Shown in pieces: positions 29,601 through 32,885 of a stretch of 64,000 nucleotides of DNA. Below the pieces are notes generated by a model that saw nothing but the letters and a program-made list of their open reading frames with translations, had not been told where the DNA came from and did no database searches. This stretch comes from Rugalucina vietnamica. Its lineage: Eukaryota > Mollusca > Bivalvia > Lucinida > Lucinidae. A program made the translations under genes and the position numbers. Within the stretch, counting starts at the first letter, position 1; each line of letters opens with the position of its first letter. The DNA lies in contig OZ024880.1 in NCBI GenBank assembly GCA_964017185.1, positions 46,637,071 to 46,701,070 of the forward strand, read 5' to 3'.

Positions 29601-31790
29601 TTGTATCATGCTTTAATCACTTAAGACTCTGATATTCAGGCACAAAATAATGAACAACCTCGACTATTCAATAGTATGGGTGAGATCAGAATTTTATAAC
29701 CCAACAGTTGATTTCCTTGTATATCCAGCTTGCAAGAAGAACATACCTTCTTCTCAGATATAGAATTCTATCAATTCCAGACTAGATGATTCCAACAGCA
29801 AACTACAGGATACACAGAATGAGTTAGTTCAGCAAAGAAGAAAGAATGCAATGCTCGAGAAGCAAATAGGCAAAGCTAATCTAACCTCAGCTAGACAAGG
29901 TATGGGGAAAATAACATTGGATCTGGGCTTGTGTGAGAAAAATACATTAGTCCGAGGCTCAAGAATACAAAACACAGTAAAGGGTATTATTAATAGTCAT
30001 TGGCTGAGTGTGGCTTTTGATTGGTCCACAGCAGGTCATACGGAAGGTGCTATTCTGTTATGTTGCATGATCATATTACCCTCTGACGTCATATCTGTCT
30101 AAAAACATGCAGCTGCACTTGTCGTCACATGCATTTGTTGACAGTGCACGTAGAGGGTGCTGTTCTGTCATGTCACATGATCATTTTACCCTCTGACATC
30201 ATATTCGCCTAAATGTGCAGTTGCACTTGTTGTTACTTGTGTATGTCACTAATTTGTTTCAAAAAGGGTTCGGTATAATAAAATTGTTGCCCTTGAGTGA
30301 GGGTGACATGACAATTTGTTCACTCTGGACAGGTTATATTGCCTTCAGGCTTTGCCCTCGGGCAATATCACCTGCCTCTGGTGAAAAAATCGTCATTTCA
30401 CCCTCACTCAAGGGCAACAATTGTATAATATCATCATGCTCTTAAGACATAAAGTGTTATAATGTCAACAATTTAATTTGATTATCAGGGTGAGCAACTG
30501 GGGATTTGATAAAAGATAGAATAATCTTCTCTGAAGTGTTGAAATGCCAACAGTTTTAAAACCTTTATTGAAGATGAGCAACTGGTGATTTATTAAATTA
30601 TATAATTTACCTATAAAATGTTAAAAGATGAGAAACATTAACTCTCCTAATAGTATTGGTTAATACCCAGAAAATGATGGCTTTGTCGTAAATGACTAAT
30701 AAATTGTTCACTGGAACATTTAAAAACCATGTAAAATAAACAAATTTTTCCCTACTTCAGGTAATGTGTCAGCTAGAAGAAAACCCACTGGGAAGTCCTC
30801 TGTCAGTGCCAGTATAACCAGTATGAAGGCTACAATAGAGGAGGAAGAACTAACTAATATGAGCACAGAGGAACTCATTACAAAGTAGGTTGATAGTTGA
30901 GCTTATGATTTGACTCAAGATAAATGAGCCGTCTTGTGGGAAAACCAATAATGTGGTTTCCGAACAGGTCTGACACAAATCGGCCTGTACAGACTCAGAA
31001 GCAGGCTAGAAGCTCGAAATTTCGGATTTAACTAGGAGAGGAATTGTACTATCCGAGTAGCGAAAACAAAGGTGTGATCAGCTTCGCGGTTAGTGCGAAG
31101 CTAATCTGCGTCTTTGTTTTCGCATATGCAGATTGTTGGTTTTCCCATGTGGCGGCTCAAATATTTGTTGAATGTATTTTAACCAGCATAGTTAAATTAT
31201 CATATTAATTGGAAAATAAAATATGATTTGAACTTCATTTTCAAACTCCGGCTCAGCTCTACGGTAACTTGAATGTGTTTTTGGTTTCATTCCACAGTGT
31301 ACAATACAAATGAGCCGCCTCATGAAAAAACCAACAATCTGCATAGGCGAAAACAAAGGCGCAGATCAGCTTCGCGGTAACGGCGAAGCTGATCAGCGCC
31401 TTTGTTTTCGCTACTCGGATAGTACAATTCCTCTTCTACTTAAATCCGAAATTTCAAGCTTCTAGCTCTTTTCTGTGCTTGTACAGGCCGGTTTGTGTTG
31501 GACCTGTTCGGAAATCACATTGTTGGTTTTCCCACAAGGCGGCTCAAATATGTTTATCAAATCTCAAAGCTCATGTTTCCTTGAGGCATGTACTCAGCTT
31601 AGTTTCTTTTCTCCTCTATTACAGTTTGGAGATTCAGCGAGACGAGAATGAAGCTTTAAAAGCAGCATTACAGAGCACACTGAAGGCTAAGGAGGAGGAT
31701 TTGAAAGTTTACAGTGATACTATAGACGAGACTAAGAGAGTTTTCTTACAGGCTTTAAGACAGTATAAACAATCAGTGCCGGGGACGTAG
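2486..31790 (+). CDS. CCDC13: coiled-coil domain-containing protein 13, 17 coding exons
   Basis: Seventeen exons with GT-AG borders join in consistent phase into a 732-residue protein with no internal stop. The human homologue is about 715 residues. Exons: 2486-2674, 2965-3036, 5031-5136, 5646-5791, 7543-7611, 8370-8489, 8785-8889, 9622-9777, 11316-11392, 12872-12971, 13834-14040, 26338-26507, 26835-26984, 27278-27400, 29781-29899, 30761-30884, 31625-31790. The product is almost wholly charged heptad-rich coiled coil. Diagnostic family blocks are [53 protein letters not shown] and the C-terminal VFLQALRQ. In vertebrates CCDC13 is a centriolar-satellite protein needed for cilium assembly; that role here is inferred from homology. 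The region encoded by exons 12-13 is Ser/Pro/Gly-rich and probably disordered. The ATG at 2486 is the first in the exon and gives the family's N-terminus. Confidence 0.93.
2965..3036 (+). CDS. CCDC13: CCDC13 exon 2 (residues 64-87)
   Basis: Acceptor attgtag, donor gtgagt, phase 0 at both ends. A second AG four bases downstream would break the frame. Encodes the segment ending [12 protein letters not shown], which continues directly into the conserved exon 3 block. Confidence 0.85.
3084..3140. mobile_element. fragment of the CTCAGCTGAG palindromic MITE
   Basis: AAACTTTTTCATTCTCAGCTCAGCTGAG matches, in pieces, the ends of the MITE seen complete at 13239-13475. Only one end is present. Confidence 0.4.
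3282..4809 (+). mobile_element. pearl/HINE-like element, CCCCGGC family, 180-bp core
   Basis: The 5' end has a hairpin (TACCCCCGGCATTTATGCCG) followed by a TTCGTCCGTTCG-type microsatellite. Next come tandem units starting at 3391, 3571, 3751, 3931 and 4111, exactly 180 bp apart, then a second start and unit from 4313 (core at 4391), suggesting a nested or duplicated copy. The 3' end has GCCGGGGGTATA, the inverted counterpart of the 5' motif, then a terminal hairpin GTGCCTCTCAAGGCAC and a T-run. Sub-terminal inverted repeats plus a 3' hairpin plus a tandem core is the architecture described for Helentron-associated (HINE/pearl) elements of bivalves. Assignment is by architecture, not by search. 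Confidence 0.7.
5031..5136 (+). CDS. CCDC13: CCDC13 exon 3 (residues 88-122)
   Basis: Acceptor ttcttacag. Encodes the most conserved family block, [16 protein letters not shown] followed by a KKKREEE helix. Donor gtaaaa after CTTGCTA, phase 1. Confidence 0.9.
5172..5285 (+). mobile_element. fragment of the TGAGCC MITE
   Basis: Carries the right half of the 237-bp MITE (ctcttctta, ttctgtgactgt, gtcagacctg, ttttcttgtg) but not its palindrome or left end. Old and degraded. Confidence 0.5.
5646..5791 (+). CDS. CCDC13: CCDC13 exon 4 (through residue 171)
   Basis: Acceptor acctctag. Phase 1 joins exon 3 into a Thr codon. Encodes [18 protein letters not shown] and ends LQQQ before gtaagt, phase 0. 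Confidence 0.9.
5843..5913 (+). mobile_element. SINE head, interrupted by the hAT-like element
   Basis: ATGGTGGCTCAGTAGTAGAG is A-box-like and CAGGTTTGAACTG is B-box-like. The body resumes at 7272 with CATGACTGAAAAATTGTTGA and TGGGATGTTAAGCC, phrases shared with other SINE copies here. The hAT-like element 5914-7271 sits between the halves. Confidence 0.55.
6272..6279. promoter_or_regulatory. consensus CRE palindrome TGACGTCA
   Basis: A perfect 8-bp cAMP-response element about 355 bp upstream of the ATG at 6634, inside the hAT-like element. It may be part of that element's own promoter; no function can be shown from sequence. Confidence 0.4.
6634..6883 (+). CDS. first exon of a TTF-type zinc-finger (hAT-associated) protein
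   Basis: ATG at 6634 opens a basic start ([19 protein letters not shown], a likely nuclear signal), followed by a zinc-finger-like block: [18 protein letters not shown] (Cys52, Cys55), then a Gly-Cys pair near 67-68 and a VTKHATSK motif (His79). This matches the TTF-type N-terminal finger of hAT transposases and of domesticated relatives of the ZNF862/KIAA1586 type. The exon appears to end at 6883 with donor GTAAGA, phase 1; reading on gives a stop at 6915. No following exon with an RNase H-like catalytic domain is present before the element ends at 7271, so this copy is truncated. Confidence 0.65.
7277..7480 (+). mobile_element. SINE body with MITE-like tail remnant
   Basis: Continues the SINE cut at 5913. 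Further on, TTCTGGACCTGGTCGAAAACC and AAGACAAGTTT resemble the right end of the TGAGCC MITE. Degenerate. Confidence 0.35.
7543..7611 (+). CDS. CCDC13: CCDC13 exon 5 (residues 172-194)
   Basis: Acceptor ctatttcag, donor gtacag, phase 0 at both ends. Encodes a short linker helix ending SDMEEK. Confidence 0.85.
7951..8189. other. intronic sequence left of the palindrome
   Basis: Non-coding. Phrases such as gattggataacgtcaaaa and gattggttaacgacg are repeated within it, so it may be the outer part of the same element as the palindrome 8190-8355. Confidence 0.3.
8190..8355. repeat. long imperfect palindrome abutting exon 6
   Basis: Two arms of about 74 bp face each other round a loop of about 18 bp centred near 8272. 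The left arm contains TTTTTCATTTGGGG then ATATC and CATGTTTTACGG. The right arm holds their inverted counterparts CCGTAAAACA, GATAT and CCCCAAATGAAAAA. The right arm ends about 15-20 bp before the exon 6 acceptor. Probably a MITE or foldback insertion. Confidence 0.8.
8370..8489 (+). CDS. CCDC13: CCDC13 exon 6 (residues 195-234)
   Basis: Acceptor acgttacag, donor gtaaaa, phase 0 at both ends. Encodes [20 protein letters not shown] and ends ELRIAQK, the family's RNQ..LKQELR block. Confidence 0.9.
8785..8889 (+). CDS. CCDC13: CCDC13 exon 7 (residues 235-269)
   Basis: Acceptor aacttcag, donor gtattg, phase 0. Encodes ELGENVNIQ then [16 protein letters not shown], the strongest CCDC13 signature. 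Confidence 0.92.
9089..9325 (+). mobile_element. TGAGCC MITE, complete (237 bp)
   Basis: Ends are TGAGCCGC and GCGGCTCA, with the inverted match extending into AAAACCGG / CCGGTTTT. A central palindrome (AAAGGCGCAGATCAGCTT and its inverse round GGTAACC) spans about 65 bp. The right half has a conserved non-palindromic block ending GTCAGACCTGGTCGG. Copies occur throughout the window in both orientations. No coding capacity. Confidence 0.85.
9515..9568 (+). pseudogene. decayed partial copy of CCDC13 exon 8
   Basis: CTACAGCCTGAAAAGTTGGG at about 9517 and the following 30 bases align without gaps to the middle of the real exon 8 (about 9675-9728) at roughly three-quarters identity, ending in the same TCTAG/ACATAG region. 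It carries an in-frame stop and no splice sites. It lies about 100 bp upstream of the true exon, consistent with an old tandem exon duplication. Confidence 0.6.
9622..9777 (+). CDS. CCDC13: CCDC13 exon 8 (residues 270-321)
   Basis: Acceptor ctctatccag, donor gtagga, phase 0. Encodes a long charged coiled coil including [16 protein letters not shown]. Confidence 0.9.
9861..10610 (+). mobile_element. pearl/HINE-like element, GTCCCCCGCC family
   Basis: A 5' hairpin (CCGCCTTTTCGAAGAAAAGCGG) is followed by a TCCGTCCTTCCGTCCTTCC microsatellite. Three tandem units of about 192-197 bp follow (GTACCTTGTGCA at 9961, 10153 and 10350). The 3' end has GACAGGGGACATA, the inverse of the 5' TGTCCCC, and then a terminal hairpin AAATTCTCTGAATTT. 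Same design as the CCCCGGC and AGCTCACC elements, but unrelated in sequence. Confidence 0.65.
10611..10893. other. intron 8 sequence with weak SINE-like remnant
   Basis: Mostly unrecognised. At 10822-10885 CTAGTGGTTGAGAGGTAAG and GCCAGGTTGTTTCC faintly recall tRNA A and B boxes. Confidence 0.3.
10894..11129 (-). mobile_element. TGAGCC MITE, complete, reverse orientation
   Basis: Starts TGAGCCTGTGCCTGAGAAAA and ends TTTCCCATGCGGCGGCTCA. The palindromic centre (GGCGCTGATCAGCTTCGCAG) is near the right end, so this copy is inverted relative to 9089-9325. Confidence 0.8.
11316..11392 (+). CDS. CCDC13: CCDC13 exon 9 (residues 322-346)
   Basis: Acceptor ataattctag, donor gtatgt after AG, phase 2. 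Encodes [16 protein letters not shown]. Confidence 0.9.
11495..11686 (+). mobile_element. TGAGCC MITE with deleted centre
   Basis: Both ends are present (ttgagcagctgcatggga and cgcacaggctca) but the central palindrome is reduced to a remnant (atcagctttgcggtg). Confidence 0.65.
11711..11815 (+). mobile_element. tRNA-like SINE fragment
   Basis: TTGGTAGAGTACATAACTTTG then GGTCCTGGGTTCCAT resemble A and B boxes at tRNA-like spacing. No acceptor stem. Confidence 0.4.
11932..12140 (+). mobile_element. TGAGCC MITE, degenerate
   Basis: Left end ATGAGCCACTTCATGAGAAA and body landmarks are present, with an internal deletion across the palindrome. The right end fades into the minisatellite. Confidence 0.55.
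12141..12871 (+). repeat. 25-bp minisatellite running into the exon 10 splice acceptor
   Basis: The unit ATTATGACTGTATTTCATC plus ATATAA recurs about every 25 bp, with one unrelated interruption at about 12245-12335. Variants include CGTCA, ACAA and GAGTG forms. The last unit reads ATTATGACTGTGTTTCAG and its CAG is the acceptor of exon 10. The array therefore seems to have grown from the intron's own branch-point/polypyrimidine region. Confidence 0.9.
12872..12971 (+). CDS. CCDC13: CCDC13 exon 10 (through residue 380)
   Basis: Acceptor tgtgtttcag, donor gtaggt, phase 2 in and 0 out. Encodes [18 protein letters not shown] and then DNELIEALM, a conserved family block. Confidence 0.9.
13239..13475. 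mobile_element. CTCAGCTGAG palindromic MITE
   Basis: Left end TGAGGTTATAAAACTTTTTT then CAGCTGAGCATG. Right end GCTGAGCATGAAAAAAGTTT, the inverse. The centre is a near-perfect palindrome of about 68 bp (13365-13433) around GCCAACAATTGTTGGC. Related copies occur at 18975-19590, 19593-19795, 3084 and 42531. Confidence 0.75.
13834..14040 (+). CDS. CCDC13: CCDC13 exon 11 (residues 381-449)
   Basis: Acceptor tttgttatag, donor gtaagt, phase 0. Q/N-rich coiled coil with [16 protein letters not shown] and [11 protein letters not shown], corresponding to the conserved L.AMV.ER..KV..LE.EI stretch of the family. Confidence 0.9.
14041..14400. other. start of the 12.3-kb intron 11
   Basis: Contains two related, diverged segments (TAACAAGGACAACCATAA at 14072 and TAACAAGGTCAACCATAA at 14215, each followed by AGCTAGCTGCCCTT-like or AGTTAGCTGCCCTT text), so an old duplication or repeat. 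No gene seen. Confidence 0.4.
14401..14560 (+). mobile_element. tRNA-derived SINE
   Basis: TCCGTGGTTGAGACACTTGC and GCAGGATCGATCC are spaced like A and B boxes. The body ends TGTTGGTGGGACATTAAACC, the common SINE tail in this window. Confidence 0.55.
14875..15045 (+). mobile_element. TGAGCC MITE fragment
   Basis: Half palindrome (CACAGCTGATCAGTGCC) and right-half body (TTCTGTGACTGTACAG, CACACCTTGTCGGAAACAC) without the terminal TGAGCC ends. Confidence 0.55.
15117..16964 (-). CDS. LRR protein exon 2 (residues 135-749)
   Basis: The acceptor tttattag precedes TTACAAAATGTTGAGGG, which continues the repeat started in exon 1. Holds most of the LRRs, the C-terminal cap, the Tyr/Asp-rich linker, the transmembrane helix and the tail; stop TGA at 15119-15117. 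Confidence 0.9.
   Translation of the reverse strand, partial: LQNVEGLFSNLNNLEKLALEKNNLREITNKTFRDLDKLQHLKLAGNNVTKIEPGAFQTNLKLTMVDLSSNPIQNVDSLFKVNLQVHYLDLENCGLREFPKGMPWTVKYLKLSKNNITRITKSETQEYAFISVIILEENNLSYIEKGTFSHMGFLTDVFLIKNDLDMIPGPFPQSLRSLYLDKNKIRTIPMSSFQHGTSLSVLSLRSNQIQEITPASFANLQSIQELHLERNPIEKFHDNTFLFVRGLEYMSLNYLHLTMIYQDCFLGLENLEKLELSFVTIPVGKISGNPFLSTPSLKTLTLQESHTLAQYVLTNDQILKSIGNLTSINLKDNNLRTLTSSFQQLLPNLKEIKLAGNEFSCDVNLVWLRKWMALEPEKFQESHNVLCLYPQSLHGTPILDVSISDFKDPEIPYYEPSSSTSVTPSNTTTEKRTTPFYDYNYNYYDPDFSTYDTEDYDYNYDYDNHNGTTLFSTTTSTPKGDNTNFSDEKSLNSDQEIDSSFDKIDASQMNTNHGKATAKTVGIAVATGLGVVFGMLLIAGVIYCFWQRRHHVVHNEQRPCKTADDYVFIVSKKESEGPSKPRKLTREERGSTTSKASEDITNSADPTMKVYMLND
15117..20235 (-). CDS. 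single-pass leucine-rich-repeat membrane protein, two exons, nested in CCDC13 intron 11
   Basis: Exon 1 (20235-19834, 134 codons) and exon 2 (16964-15117) join in phase 0 across a 2.87-kb intron (donor gtgagt, acceptor tttattag) to give 749 residues. In order: signal peptide (about 1-23), LRRNT cysteine cap (Cys24, 28, 30, 37), many roughly 24-residue LRRs of the typical extracellular type (for example [19 protein letters not shown]), a C-terminal cap near 491-529 with only two cysteines instead of the usual four, a Thr/Ser-rich linker, an Asp/Tyr-rich stretch (about 571-598), a membrane helix (about 654-680), and a 69-residue tail containing [10 protein letters not shown]. No TIR, Ig or kinase domain, so it is not a Toll receptor. 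Function unknown; adhesion or recognition at the cell surface is inferred. The gene lies wholly inside CCDC13 on the opposite strand. Confidence 0.9.
17034..18275. repeat. inverted repeat with arms made of GGACAAAACACCCCA units
   Basis: The left arm (about 17034-17225) is a run of GGACAAAACACCCCA-like units separated by short unique phrases. The right arm (about 18085-18270) is its inverted copy with the same spacer phrases (CAATAGTATAACGTGG and its inverse) at roughly 90% identity. The 0.86-kb centre holds a GAT microsatellite (17447-17471) and no gene. Lies in the LRR gene's intron. May be a transposon with long inverted ends; its target duplication is not clear. Confidence 0.75.
18316..18545 (+). 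mobile_element. TGAGCC MITE, degenerate
   Basis: Body landmarks (AAACAAAGCTGCAGATCAG, TTCTGTGACTGTACAGGCC, GTCAGACCTGGTCTG) in correct order. Ends are mutated (AGAAAACTAACAATTTGC, tagctcaaa). Confidence 0.6.
18680..18868 (-). mobile_element. TGAGCC MITE, degenerate, reverse orientation
   Basis: AAGGTCTGACACAAACCAG, then AAACAAAGGCGTTGATCAAC, then TTTTCTCATTATGGGGCTCA in the reverse order. The left terminal bases are lost. Confidence 0.6.
18980..19590. mobile_element. CTCAGCTGAG MITE carrying a nested mariner-type MITE
   Basis: Outer ends CCTTGAGGTTATTAAACTTT and AAAGTTTTATAACCTTGGG are inverted copies. It includes a near-perfect palindrome at about 19033-19102. It is split by the element at 19141-19512. 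Confidence 0.7.
19141..19512. mobile_element. Tc1/mariner-type MITE with TA target duplication
   Basis: Begins CAGTCCAACCTGTCTTAAGC and ends with the exact inverse, flanked on both sides by TA (19139-19140 and 19513-19514). Internal phrases GCTTGCTTAAGACAGG and CTTGCTTAATAGAGGT recur. 372 bp, non-coding. Confidence 0.85.
19593..19795. mobile_element. CTCAGCTGAG MITE, diverged copy
   Basis: CCTGAGGCTATTTCTTCATG ... GACTCAGCTGAGCATAAA ... CTCAGCTGAGCATGAAAATAG ... CTCGGGGCCAGG. Shares the ends of 13239-13475, with a weakened palindrome. It reaches to within about 40 bp of the exon 1 donor of the LRR gene. Confidence 0.55.
19834..20235 (-). CDS. LRR protein exon 1 (residues 1-134)
   Basis: ATG at 20235-20233, hydrophobic signal peptide ([17 protein letters not shown]), LRRNT ([14 protein letters not shown]) and the first LRRs. 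It ends YLYDNK at a gtgagt donor. This ATG is chosen because the signal peptide begins immediately after it. Confidence 0.9.
20236..20820. other. upstream region of the LRR gene
   Basis: No TATA box or other promoter element identified with confidence. Contains a duplicated TTTGGGACATAGATGGTACA (about 20460-20502) and a weak TGAGCC-MITE remnant (about 20505-20620: TCTTCTTAAATCAAAAC, GTTTGTGTCGG). Confidence 0.35.
20820..21075 (-). mobile_element. TGAGCC MITE, reverse orientation
   Basis: CAACCAGGTCCGACTTAAAC, then GTAGTGAAAAACACAGGCGC, TTATCAGCTTTGCAGTTACTG, and the end TTTTTCTCATGATGTGGCTTA. The left end is degraded. Confidence 0.65.
21287..24832 (+). mobile_element. pearl/HINE-like element, AGCTCACCTGAG family, outer copy
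   Basis: Starts AGCTCACCTGAGCCGAAGG with the hairpin closing at AGGTGAGCT and a CGTCGTC microsatellite. Its tandem core includes GGTTGCTATGGCAACTTGAA units. At 22122-23646 it is split by a second member of the family: the interrupted phrase (TTTGTGTTTTT / ACTGTCCTTGTCC) is intact in the neighbouring unit at 21788. The 3' end carries CTCAGGTAAGCG and a mutated hairpin ACCAATGATCCTATGG. An extra end-like CTCAGGTGAGCG lies at 24946. Confidence 0.75.
22122..23646 (+). mobile_element. pearl/HINE-like element, AGCTCACCTGAG family, nested copy
   Basis: 5' AGCTCACCTGAG with hairpin to AGGTGAGCT, (CCGT)n microsatellite at about 22174-22212, and three core units starting 22224, 22679 and 23134, exactly 455 bp apart and almost identical. 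3' end CTCAGGTGAGCG, hairpin GGACCATTGGTCC and CTCTGG. The inverted pair GCTCACCTGAG / CTCAGGTGAGC forms the sub-terminal repeats. Near-identity of units suggests recent unit amplification. Confidence 0.85.
24978..25225 (-). mobile_element. tRNA-derived SINE (Leu/Ser-like head)
   Basis: On the minus strand from about 25221: CCCCGTGGCCAAGCGGTTAA (A box), then GGTGTGGGTTTGAGCCCC (B box) after a long variable region, typical of class II tRNA-derived heads. It ends AACGTAAAACTGAATAAAA. A partial copy of the same SINE is at 46050-46200. Confidence 0.7.
25325..25561 (+). mobile_element. TGAGCC MITE, complete (237 bp)
   Basis: TGAGCCGCGCCATGAGAAAA to CGCGTCGCGGCTCA, with an excellent central palindrome (AAAGGCGCAGATCAGCTT, GCAGTAACTGC, and inverse). 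Same length as the copy at 9089, so a relatively young copy. Confidence 0.88.
25815..26065 (+). repeat. 90-bp direct repeat flanking a truncated TGAGCC MITE
   Basis: The phrase about CTAATTGACTCTTGAATC, GATCTTTT, GGAAGAAAGTATGCATTAGG and AATGTTTAACT occurs at 25825-25911 and again at 25985-26055. Between them is the left part of a TGAGCC MITE (25913-25980, GAGCCGCATCATGAGAAAAA to GCAGTAACT). Confidence 0.65.
26158..26312 (+). pseudogene. decayed tandem copy of CCDC13 exon 12
   Basis: From ATACAGCCTGCCCAGGTGCA onwards this matches exon 12 over nearly its full length (CAGCATCTACACTAATTGAC, AGTCAGCCATCTATAGGAG, AATAACACAGTTCAAATTCA). It contains an in-frame TAA (AAAATAAACTG), small indels and no donor. 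It keeps a plausible ACAG acceptor. It lies about 180 bp upstream of the true exon, so it is an old tandem exon duplicate no longer usable. Confidence 0.85.
26338..26507 (+). CDS. CCDC13: CCDC13 exon 12 (residues 450-505)
   Basis: Acceptor atcaccag at 26337; a second in-phase acceptor, catttacag, would start the exon at 26347 and is the one kept in the decayed copy. Donor gtgagt after CCAG, phase 2. Encodes a Ser/Val/Asp-rich, weakly structured segment. Confidence 0.85.
26549..26710 (+). mobile_element. tRNA-derived SINE, degraded
   Basis: GACCTAGTGATAGCGTGTCA and GGCCTGGGTTTTCATTC are A- and B-box-like. The body has GATATGACTAAAAAACTTTTG and ends ATGATATCTAACAAC. Confidence 0.45.
26835..26984 (+). 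CDS. CCDC13: CCDC13 exon 13 (through residue 555)
   Basis: Acceptor tctatacag, donor gtgagt, phase 2 at both ends. Pro/Ser/Arg/Gly-rich ([20 protein letters not shown]), probably disordered, matching the variable serine-rich linker of vertebrate CCDC13. Confidence 0.88.
27278..27400 (+). CDS. CCDC13: CCDC13 exon 14 (through residue 596)
   Basis: Acceptor catttcag; using the next CAG would create a stop. Donor gtaatg, phase 2. Encodes [17 protein letters not shown], the conserved AEVERDRL block of the family. Confidence 0.9.
27586..29580 (+). mobile_element. pearl/HINE-like element, AGCTCACCTGAG family, four 455-bp units
   Basis: 5' AGCTCACCTGAGCCAAAGG hairpin, (CCGT)n at about 27640-27685, core units starting 27696, 28151, 28606 and 29061 (exactly 455 bp apart), 3' GTCAGGTGAGCG, hairpin GGACCATTGGTCC and CTCTGG. 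Each unit carries GATGACCTTGACCTATTTT and its inverted AAGGTCAAC. Lies in CCDC13 intron 14. Confidence 0.85.
29781..29899 (+). CDS. CCDC13: CCDC13 exon 15 (through residue 636)
   Basis: Acceptor tcaattccag, donor gtatgg, phase 2 in and 1 out. Encodes [15 protein letters not shown] and [16 protein letters not shown], matching the E.SNSKL...E.Q...VVLEQ.L.K block. Confidence 0.9.
30036..30250 (+). repeat. two tandem copies of about 120 bp
   Basis: GGTGCTATTCTGTTATGTTG ... TTACCCTCTGACGTCATAT ... GCAGCTGCACTTGTCGTCAC is repeated from about 30155 as GGTGCTGTTCTGTCATGTCA ... TTACCCTCTGACATCATAT ... GCAGTTGCACTTGTTGTTAC. The first copy contains a perfect TGACGTCA (30084-30091), lost in the second. 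Confidence 0.75.
30274..30430. mobile_element. short palindromic MITE
   Basis: ATTGTTGCCCTTGAGTGAGG at 30283 is matched by its exact inverse ending at about 30422, with flanking ATAAT / ATTAT also paired and further inner pairing (ATTGCC / GGCAAT). Arms of at least 24 bp; no coding content. Confidence 0.75.
30761..30884 (+). CDS. CCDC13: CCDC13 exon 16 (through residue 677)
   Basis: Acceptor cctacttcag, donor gtaggt, phase 1 in and 2 out. Ser/Arg-rich start ([18 protein letters not shown]), then [16 protein letters not shown]. Confidence 0.9.
30925..31159 (-). mobile_element. TGAGCC MITE, complete, reverse orientation
   Basis: TGAGCCGTCTTGTGGGAAAA to TTTCCCATGTGGCGGCTCA. The central palindrome is near the right end. 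Faces the forward copy at 31311, so the last intron contains two inverted MITEs. Confidence 0.85.
31311..31546 (+). mobile_element. TGAGCC MITE, complete (236 bp)
   Basis: TGAGCCGCCTCATGAAAAAA to GGTTTTCCCACAAGGCGGCTCA in two overlapping pieces, with a near-perfect central palindrome round GGTAACGGC. About 78 bp upstream of exon 17. Confidence 0.88.
31625..31790 (+). CDS. CCDC13: CCDC13 exon 17, C-terminus (residues 678-732)
   Basis: Acceptor ctctattacag; TAG stop at 31788-31790. Encodes [20 protein letters not shown] and [12 protein letters not shown], the characteristic C-terminal helix of CCDC13. Confidence 0.93.
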
Positions 31791-31844
31791 CATTGCAATG
31801 TTGTTAGTTTGTGTGTTTCATGGTTAATCATCCCAGGCAACAAA

Positions 31845-32599
31845 TGAGCCATCTCGTGGGAAAACCAACAATGTGGTTTCCGAACAGGACCGACACAAAC
31901 CGAGCTGTACAAGCACAGAAGATGGCTAGAGACCGGAAATTTTGGATTTAGAAAGTACAGTCAAACCTCTATAAAAGCGCCACCTTTGGGAGTGAGCTAA
32001 GCTGGCTGTTATACACAGGTGACTGTCTTATCAAGGTTCAGTCAGAGCAGTTGTCATGTAGAAAATATTCTTACTGTCACAAGAAAAATCCTTTCTAAGG
32101 AAGGACTACCTGTATGTGTTTCATAAGTTGACATCATTTCATGCTTTGTTACACAAAAATATATACAAAGTCTCATGGGTATTAACTTAATTGATTTTTT
32201 CTGCTAATTAACTGTTTTAAATACAATAATGAATAATAATTGTCCAATTAACAGCTTGTAAATGGTAAATTTGACTTTAGGCAAGTATAATCTGGCTGTC
32301 TTATAGAGAGTTATAAGCATTTTGGGATTGATTTTACTGGCTGCTGGTTGTCTTGTGGAGGTGGCTGTCTTATGCAGAGATAAAATATAGAGAAAATGAT
32401 TGGGAATGTTTCAGACTGGCTCTCTTATGCAGGTGGAGCTCTTATAAAGGTGGCTGATTCAGCAGGTTCAACTGTAGAGGAATTGTACTATCCGTGAAGT
32501 GAAAACTAAGACGCTGATCAGCTTCGCAATTACTGCGAAGCTGATCTGCGCCTTTGTTTTCGCATATGCAGATTGTTGGTTTTCCCATGAGGCAGCTCA
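31845..32599 (-). mobile_element. TGAGCC MITE, reverse, split by a mariner-type MITE
   Basis: Left part TGAGCCATCTCGTGGGAAAA to GGATTTAGAAAG (31845-31955); right part GAGGAATTGTACTATCCG to CATGAGGCAGCTCA (32477-32599). Joining the two at one TA restores the consensus seen in other copies. Begins about 55 bp after the CCDC13 stop, so it is probably within its 3' UTR. Confidence 0.85.
31958..32474. mobile_element. Tc1/mariner-type MITE with TA target duplication
   Basis: Begins CAGTCAAACCTCTATAAAAG and ends inverse-like GCAGGTTCAACTG, flanked by TA at 31956-31957 and 32475-32476. Repeated internal GGTGGCTGTCTTAT phrases. Ends are related to 19141-19512 (CAGTC.AACCT). 517 bp, non-coding. Confidence 0.85.
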
Positions 32600-32619
32600 T
32601 TCTGGTTCATAATTCCACA

Positions 32620-32700
32620 TTGGTGGGGTTTAAATACCTCAGTGCCTAGATCTGGAGTCTGATCCTCAACCACTGGGCCACTGCAGTCTCCATGCAATTG
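32620..32700 (-). mobile_element. tRNA-like SINE remnant
   Basis: On the minus strand, GCAGTGGCCCAGTGGTTGAG is A-box-like; the B box is weak. Fragment only. Confidence 0.35.
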
Positions 32701-32885
32701 TTTGTGAATTCATCATTTACAAATGGATAGCATACATATTTAATTTCATTTGAAAGTGTTCATAGTCATTGTTGAAAGGTCAATTGCATTGTTATTTAAT
32801 TCCACATTCCAAGGGTGTGTTTAACATGAACTGAGACAAAGGCATGGTCCATTACGAAAACACGCCCGTGTAATATACAATTTTT

